Shown here one piece after another: positions 60,686 to 64,000 of a DNA stretch of 64,000 nt (position 1 is its first letter; the number at the start of each line of letters is the position of its first letter). A program made the position numbers and the translations under genes. The stretch comes from Streptomyces diastatochromogenes (GTDB lineage: Bacteria; Actinomycetota; Actinomycetes; Streptomycetales; Streptomycetaceae), in the NCBI RefSeq assembly GCF_002242805.1, contig NZ_MCGQ01000026.1, positions 124,001 through 188,000 on the forward strand, given 5' to 3'. The notes under the pieces were generated by a model. That model worked only from the letters and a program-made list of their open reading frames with translations, did no database searches and was not told the origin of the DNA.

Positions 60686-61699
60686 TCACGCGGGCTGCGC
60701 GAACAGCTCCCGCAGTACGTCCTCCATGGTCACCAGTCCGGCCAGCCGCCCGTCGTCGCCGAGCACGCCCGCGAGGTGGGTACGGCTGCCCCGCATCGCG
60801 GTGAGCACGTCGTCCAGCGGGGTGTTCTCGCGCACCCGCGCGATGGGGCGCATGTCGCGCAGCCGGAACGCCGTGTCCCGGGGCAAGGCGTCCAGCGCGT
60901 CCTTGACGTGCAGATACCCCACGATCCGGCGGCCCTCGTCGACCACCGGGAACCGGGAGAAGCCCGAGTCGGCCGACAGCCGCTCCAGCTGTTCCGCCGT
61001 GACGCCCACGCGTGCGTACACGACCCGCTCCAGGGGTACGACCACGTCCCGTACCGGCCGTCTGCCCAGCTCCAGGGCGTCGTGCAGCCGCTCCTGCGCC
61101 CGGTCGTCGATCAGTCCCGCCGCGGTGGCGTCCTTGACGATCTCGGCGAGTTCGGTGTCCGTGAAGGTCGCTGTGACCTCGCCCTTGGCCTCCACCCTGA
61201 GCAGCTTCAGCAGCCCGTTGGCGAAGGCGTTGATCGTGAAGATCACCGGCCGCAGCGCCCGGGACAGCGCGACCAGGGGAGGGCCGAGCACCAGCGCGCT
61301 GCGCACGGGCTCGGCGAGCGCGATGTTCTTGGGCACCATCTCGCCCAGCAGCATGTGCAGATAGGTCGCCAGGGTCAGCGCGATCACGAAGGACACGGCG
61401 TGGCCCGCGCCCTTGGACACGCCGACCGCGTGGAACACCGGCTCCAGCAGATGCGCGATCGCCGGCTCGGCGACCACACCCAGGACCAGCGTGCACAGCG
61501 TGATGCCGAGCTGGGCGGCGGCCAGCAGCGCGGAGACGTGCTCCAGGCCCCACAGCACGCTCTTCGCGCGCCGGTCGCCCTCCTGCGCGAGCGGTTCGAT
61601 CTGGGAGCGGCGCACGGAGATCAGCGCGAACTCGGCGCCGACGAAGAAGGCGTTGACGACCAGCGTCGCCAGACCGATCAGCAGCTGTACGGCGGTCAT
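60686..61699 (-). CDS. CNNM/DUF21-CBS membrane protein (short paralogue)
   Basis: 337 residues. An N-terminal CNNM (DUF21) domain with about four helices (LLIGLATLVVNAFFVGAEFALISV; AQLGITLCTLVLGVVAEP) and the conserved LGEMVPKNIAL, then a pair of CBS domains (VPLERVVYARV, FPVVDEGRRIVGYLHVKD, LVTMEDVLRELF). Related proteins move or sense Mg2+ and were formerly called hemolysins. It lacks the C-terminal CorC/HlyC domain of its neighbour. The stop-start overlap with the upstream paralogue is ATGA. Confidence 0.9.
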   Translation of the reverse strand: MTAVQLLIGLATLVVNAFFVGAEFALISVRRSQIEPLAQEGDRRAKSVLWGLEHVSALLAAAQLGITLCTLVLGVVAEPAIAHLLEPVFHAVGVSKGAGHAVSFVIALTLATYLHMLLGEMVPKNIALAEPVRSALVLGPPLVALSRALRPVIFTINAFANGLLKLLRVEAKGEVTATFTDTELAEIVKDATAAGLIDDRAQERLHDALELGRRPVRDVVVPLERVVYARVGVTAEQLERLSADSGFSRFPVVDEGRRIVGYLHVKDALDALPRDTAFRLRDMRPIARVRENTPLDDVLTAMRGSRTHLAGVLGDDGRLAGLVTMEDVLRELFAQPA

Positions 61700-63114
61700 C
61701 GCGCCTCCTCCGTCCTTCCGTGGCTTCGCTCGGTCTTCCGGTCGCGCCGCCCGGTCCTTCGGTCGCTCCGCTCGGTCTTCCCGTCGCCCCGCTCGGTGTC
61801 CTTCTCGTCGTCCAGCGGTGCGTGCAGCAGCACGCGGGCCGCCCGGCGCCCCGAGGCGTCCACCACGTCCAGCCGCCAGCCGGCCACCTCAACGCCGTCC
61901 CCGACCTCGGGTATGCGGCCCAGCGCGGTGGCGACCAGGCCGGCCAGGGTCTCGTACGGCCCCTCGGGCACGCGCAGACCCACGCGCGCGAGCTGGTCGG
62001 TGCGGGCGGCGCCGTCCGCGGAGTACAGGGCCCGGCCCTCGCTGTCGGCGCCGGCGGGGGCGAGGTCGGGCGTCTCGTGCGGGTCGTGTTCGTCCCGTAC
62101 CTCGCCGACGACCTCCTCGACGATGTCCTCCAGCGTCGCGACGCCCGCCGTACCGCCGTACTCGTCGATGACGACGGCCATGGTGCGCTTGCCCGAGAGG
62201 CGGTCCAGCAGCCGGTCGACGGTGAGCGACTCGGGCACCAGCAGGGGCTCGCGCACCACCTGCGTGACCGAGCGGCGGGGCCGCTCGTCGGCGGGCAGGG
62301 CCAGGACGTCCTTGATGTGGGCGACGCCGACGACCGAGTCGAGGCTGCCGCGGTAGACCGGGAACCGGGACAGGCCCGTCGCCCGGGTCGCGTTGGCCAC
62401 GTCCTCGCAGGTCGCCTGGGTGTCGAGGGCGACGACCTGGACGCGCGGGGTCATCACGTTCTCCGCGGTGAGGTCGGCCAGGTTCAGCGTCCGGACGAAC
62501 AGCTCGGCGGTGTCCGCCTCCAGCGCGCCCGCCTTGGCGGAGTGCCGGGCGAGGGCCGCCAGCTCCTGGGGCCCGCGCGCGGAGGCCAGCTCCTCGGCGG
62601 GCTCGAGGCCGAACCGGCGCACCATGTGGTTGGCCGTGTTGTTGAGGTGCGTGATGAAGGGGCGGAAGACGGCGCTGAACCAGCGCTGCGGGTTGCCCAC
62701 CCGCTTGGCCACGGCCAGCGGCGAGGAGATCGCCCAGTTCTTCGGCACCAGCTCGCCGACCACCATCAGGAACACCGTCGACAGGGCCGTGCCCAGCACC
62801 AGTGCGACCGAACTCGCCGTGGTGGACGACAGACCCATCGCCTCCATGGGGCCGGCGAGCAGCTTGGCGATCGACGGCTCGGAGAGCATGCCGACCACCA
62901 GGTTGGTGACCGTGATGCCGAGCTGTGCGCCGGAGAGCTGGAAGGTCAGGTTCCGTACGGCCTTCAGGGCGCCGGCCGCGCCGCGCTCGCCGCGCTCGAC
63001 GGCCCGCTCCAGCTCGCCGCGCTCGACCGTGGTCAGCGAGAACTCGGCCGCCACGAAGGCGCCGCAGGCCAGCGAGAGCAGGATCGCCACCAGAAGGAGC
63101 AGCACTTCGGTCAT
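61696..63114 (-). CDS. CNNM/DUF21-CBS-CorC/HlyC membrane protein (long paralogue)
   Basis: 472 residues. CNNM domain (LLLVAILLSLACGAFVAAEFSLTTVERGELE; GELVPKNWAIS), CBS pair (VMTPRVQVVALD, FPVYRGSLDSVVGVAHIKD, VVIDEYGGTAGVATLEDIVEEVVGE), a CorC/HlyC domain (about 365-435), and a charged tail rich in Asp/Arg/Lys/Thr repeats. The tail is encoded by a GGTCTTCCGGTCG-like simple repeat and may vary. The two paralogues may form a hetero-complex in ion transport. A hairpin lies directly upstream. Confidence 0.92.
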   Translation of the reverse strand: MTEVLLLLVAILLSLACGAFVAAEFSLTTVERGELERAVERGERGAAGALKAVRNLTFQLSGAQLGITVTNLVVGMLSEPSIAKLLAGPMEAMGLSSTTASSVALVLGTALSTVFLMVVGELVPKNWAISSPLAVAKRVGNPQRWFSAVFRPFITHLNNTANHMVRRFGLEPAEELASARGPQELAALARHSAKAGALEADTAELFVRTLNLADLTAENVMTPRVQVVALDTQATCEDVANATRATGLSRFPVYRGSLDSVVGVAHIKDVLALPADERPRRSVTQVVREPLLVPESLTVDRLLDRLSGKRTMAVVIDEYGGTAGVATLEDIVEEVVGEVRDEHDPHETPDLAPAGADSEGRALYSADGAARTDQLARVGLRVPEGPYETLAGLVATALGRIPEVGDGVEVAGWRLDVVDASGRRAARVLLHAPLDDEKDTERGDGKTERSDRRTGRRDRKTERSHGRTEEAR

Positions 63115-63125
63115 CGGGTCACCAC

Positions 63126-63148
63126 CCCTGTCCCATGATCGGACAGGG
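63126..63148. promoter_or_regulatory. Inverted repeat at the 5' end of the CNNM operon
   Basis: CCCTGTCC and GGACAGGG around a 7-base centre, 11 bases upstream of the start codon at 63114. It could hide the ribosome site or serve as an operator. Confidence 0.45.
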
Positions 63149-63260
63149 CGGGGCGGAACGCGCGGTGTCGCGGACTGGGAGGATCGCCCATGGGCGGACG
63201 CTCACAACCTTTCGTCGAGGGCCGAGTACTCCCCCAATGGTAAAGGATGAGCAAAGCGCC

Positions 63261-63686
63261 CTAGTCGGCGAGCGGCTTCACCCAGCGGCGCCACTGCTCC
63301 TCCGGCGTGTACCCGGCCGCCCGCCAGGCGTGCTGCGCGGTCTCGTTGCGGACCAGCACCATCGCGTCCCCGCGCCGCCCCCCGAGCCGTACGAATCGCT
63401 CCTCCGCGGCGGTCAGCAGCGCCGAGCCGATGCCCTGCCGCCGCCGCTCCGGATGTACCGCGAGCCGGTACAGATGGCAGCGCCAGCCGTCGAAGCCCGC
63501 GATCACCGTGCCGACCAGCTCGCCCGCCAGCTCGGCGAGGATCAGCGCCTCGGGATCGCGGGTGACCAGCCGCTCCACTCCGTCGCGGTCGTCGCTGATG
63601 CTGGTGCCCTCGGCGGCCGTCTTCCAGAAGGCGAGGACGGCGTCCAGGTCGGCGGGCCGGGCGGAACGTATACGCAGTTCGATCAT
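63261..63686 (-). CDS. GNAT-family N-acetyltransferase
   Basis: 141 residues. IRSARPADLDAVLAFWKTAAEG at the N terminus, HPERRRQGIGSALLTAAEERF as the acetyl-CoA loop (Q/R-x-x-G-x-G/A), and ALVRNE/HAWRAAGYTPE near the end. A single-domain acetyltransferase for an unknown amine. Both neighbours are on the same strand, with 44 bases to the gene upstream. Confidence 0.9.
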   Translation of the reverse strand: MIELRIRSARPADLDAVLAFWKTAAEGTSISDDRDGVERLVTRDPEALILAELAGELVGTVIAGFDGWRCHLYRLAVHPERRRQGIGSALLTAAEERFVRLGGRRGDAMVLVRNETAQHAWRAAGYTPEEQWRRWVKPLAD

Positions 63687-63730
63687 GGACTCACCCCATC
63701 ACACAGGGCCGCTCCCGCCCGGGTATTCCA

Positions 63731-64000
63731 TCATGCGGACTCCTCCCGCAGCCGGGCCATCACCGGCGCGAACGCCTCCATGTGGGGCTCCAGGACGGTC
63801 AGGTACGAGACCCCGAACCGCTCCCGCTGCGCCCGCACCCGCGCCACGACCTCCTCCAGCGGGCCGGCCAGCACCACCGGCAGGGCCAGCGCCCGGTCCA
63901 GGGTCAGCTGCGGCTGCCGCTCCAGCAGCGGCTTGAGTACGGGCTCCGGGTCGTCGGTGACGGCCACGAGCTGCAGGAGCAGATTCAGCTCGGCGGGTTC
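63731..64000 (-). CDS. Luciferase-like (LLM) F420-dependent oxidoreductase, C-terminal end
   Basis: The frame is open through base 64000, so the 5' end lies outside the window; 89 residues are visible. VVLAGPLEEVVARVRAQRERFGVSYLTVLEPHMEAFAPVMARL is the typical last helix-strand-helix of the luciferase-like monooxygenase fold, here the F420-dependent actinobacterial branch. Cofactor and substrate sites are not in view. Confidence 0.65.
   Translation of the reverse strand, partial: EPAELNLLLQLVAVTDDPEPVLKPLLERQPQLTLDRALALPVVLAGPLEEVVARVRAQRERFGVSYLTVLEPHMEAFAPVMARLREESA

Overview
The window looks like a chromosome segment of a Streptomyces-type actinomycete. Evidence: very high G+C, G/C-biased third codon positions, GTG and ATG starts with GGAGG-type ribosome sites, rare TTA codons, and typical gene families (MocR/PdxR, ECF41/SigJ, DasR-like GntR, SbcCD, DUF885). 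I see no rRNA, tRNA, CRISPR array, insertion sequence or phage module.

Region 1 (1-25.9 kb) is the accessory core. Nine genes on the minus strand, from 23512 down to 382, are nearly contiguous and probably one transcript. They encode a free acyl carrier protein, a thioesterase, and a PfaA-type synthase (KS-AT-ACP-ACP-ACP-KR-DH). A giant KS-CLF-AT-DH-DH protein follows that fuses PfaC with the PfaB acyltransferase, then a PfaD-type enoyl reductase. The last four genes encode two long paired acyl-CoA-dehydrogenase-like proteins, an Sfp-type phosphopantetheinyl transferase and a FAD oxidoreductase. Together this is a polyunsaturated-fatty-acid-synthase-like 'secondary lipid' pathway. The synthase would build an acyl chain on the three ACPs, PfaD would reduce selected double bonds and the thioesterase would release or edit the chain. 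The two dehydrogenases, which carry Asp where the family has its catalytic Glu, and the FAD enzyme could add or move unsaturation. The product cannot be read from the sequence.

Upstream lie an AraC-type regulator with two TTA codons (probable bldA dependence) and a divergent IclR regulator. An 11-bp sequence, GACCTGCAGGT, occurs in both intergenic regions and is a candidate shared operator.

Region 2 (26-33.7 kb) holds sbcD-sbcC (double-strand-break nuclease), an MFS exporter with a small membrane protein, an Lrp regulator divergent from a rhodanese, and an orphan Imm21-type immunity protein. Region 3 (33.7-38.6 kb) encodes ferredoxin, ferredoxin reductase and P450 in one operon, a membrane protein and a short-chain dehydrogenase. 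Region 4 (38.6-51.1 kb) carries a DUF885 peptidase-like protein, an Lrp regulator divergent from a PLP-dependent trans-sulfuration enzyme, an ACT-GNAT acetyltransferase, a SWIM/DUF6493 pair, a Tat-exported PhoD phosphatase and a MocR regulator.

Region 5 (51.1-64 kb) has a DMT transporter whose frame runs into the antisense hydrolase gene, an NADP-binding oxidoreductase divergent from an ECF41 sigma factor, and a DasR-like GntR regulator with a dre-like operator on its own promoter. It also holds a ROK regulator, mug-purB, an SGNH hydrolase, two CNNM/CBS membrane proteins, a GNAT acetyltransferase and the end of a luciferase-like oxidoreductase gene. Most of regions 2-5 resembles ordinary Streptomyces chromosome.
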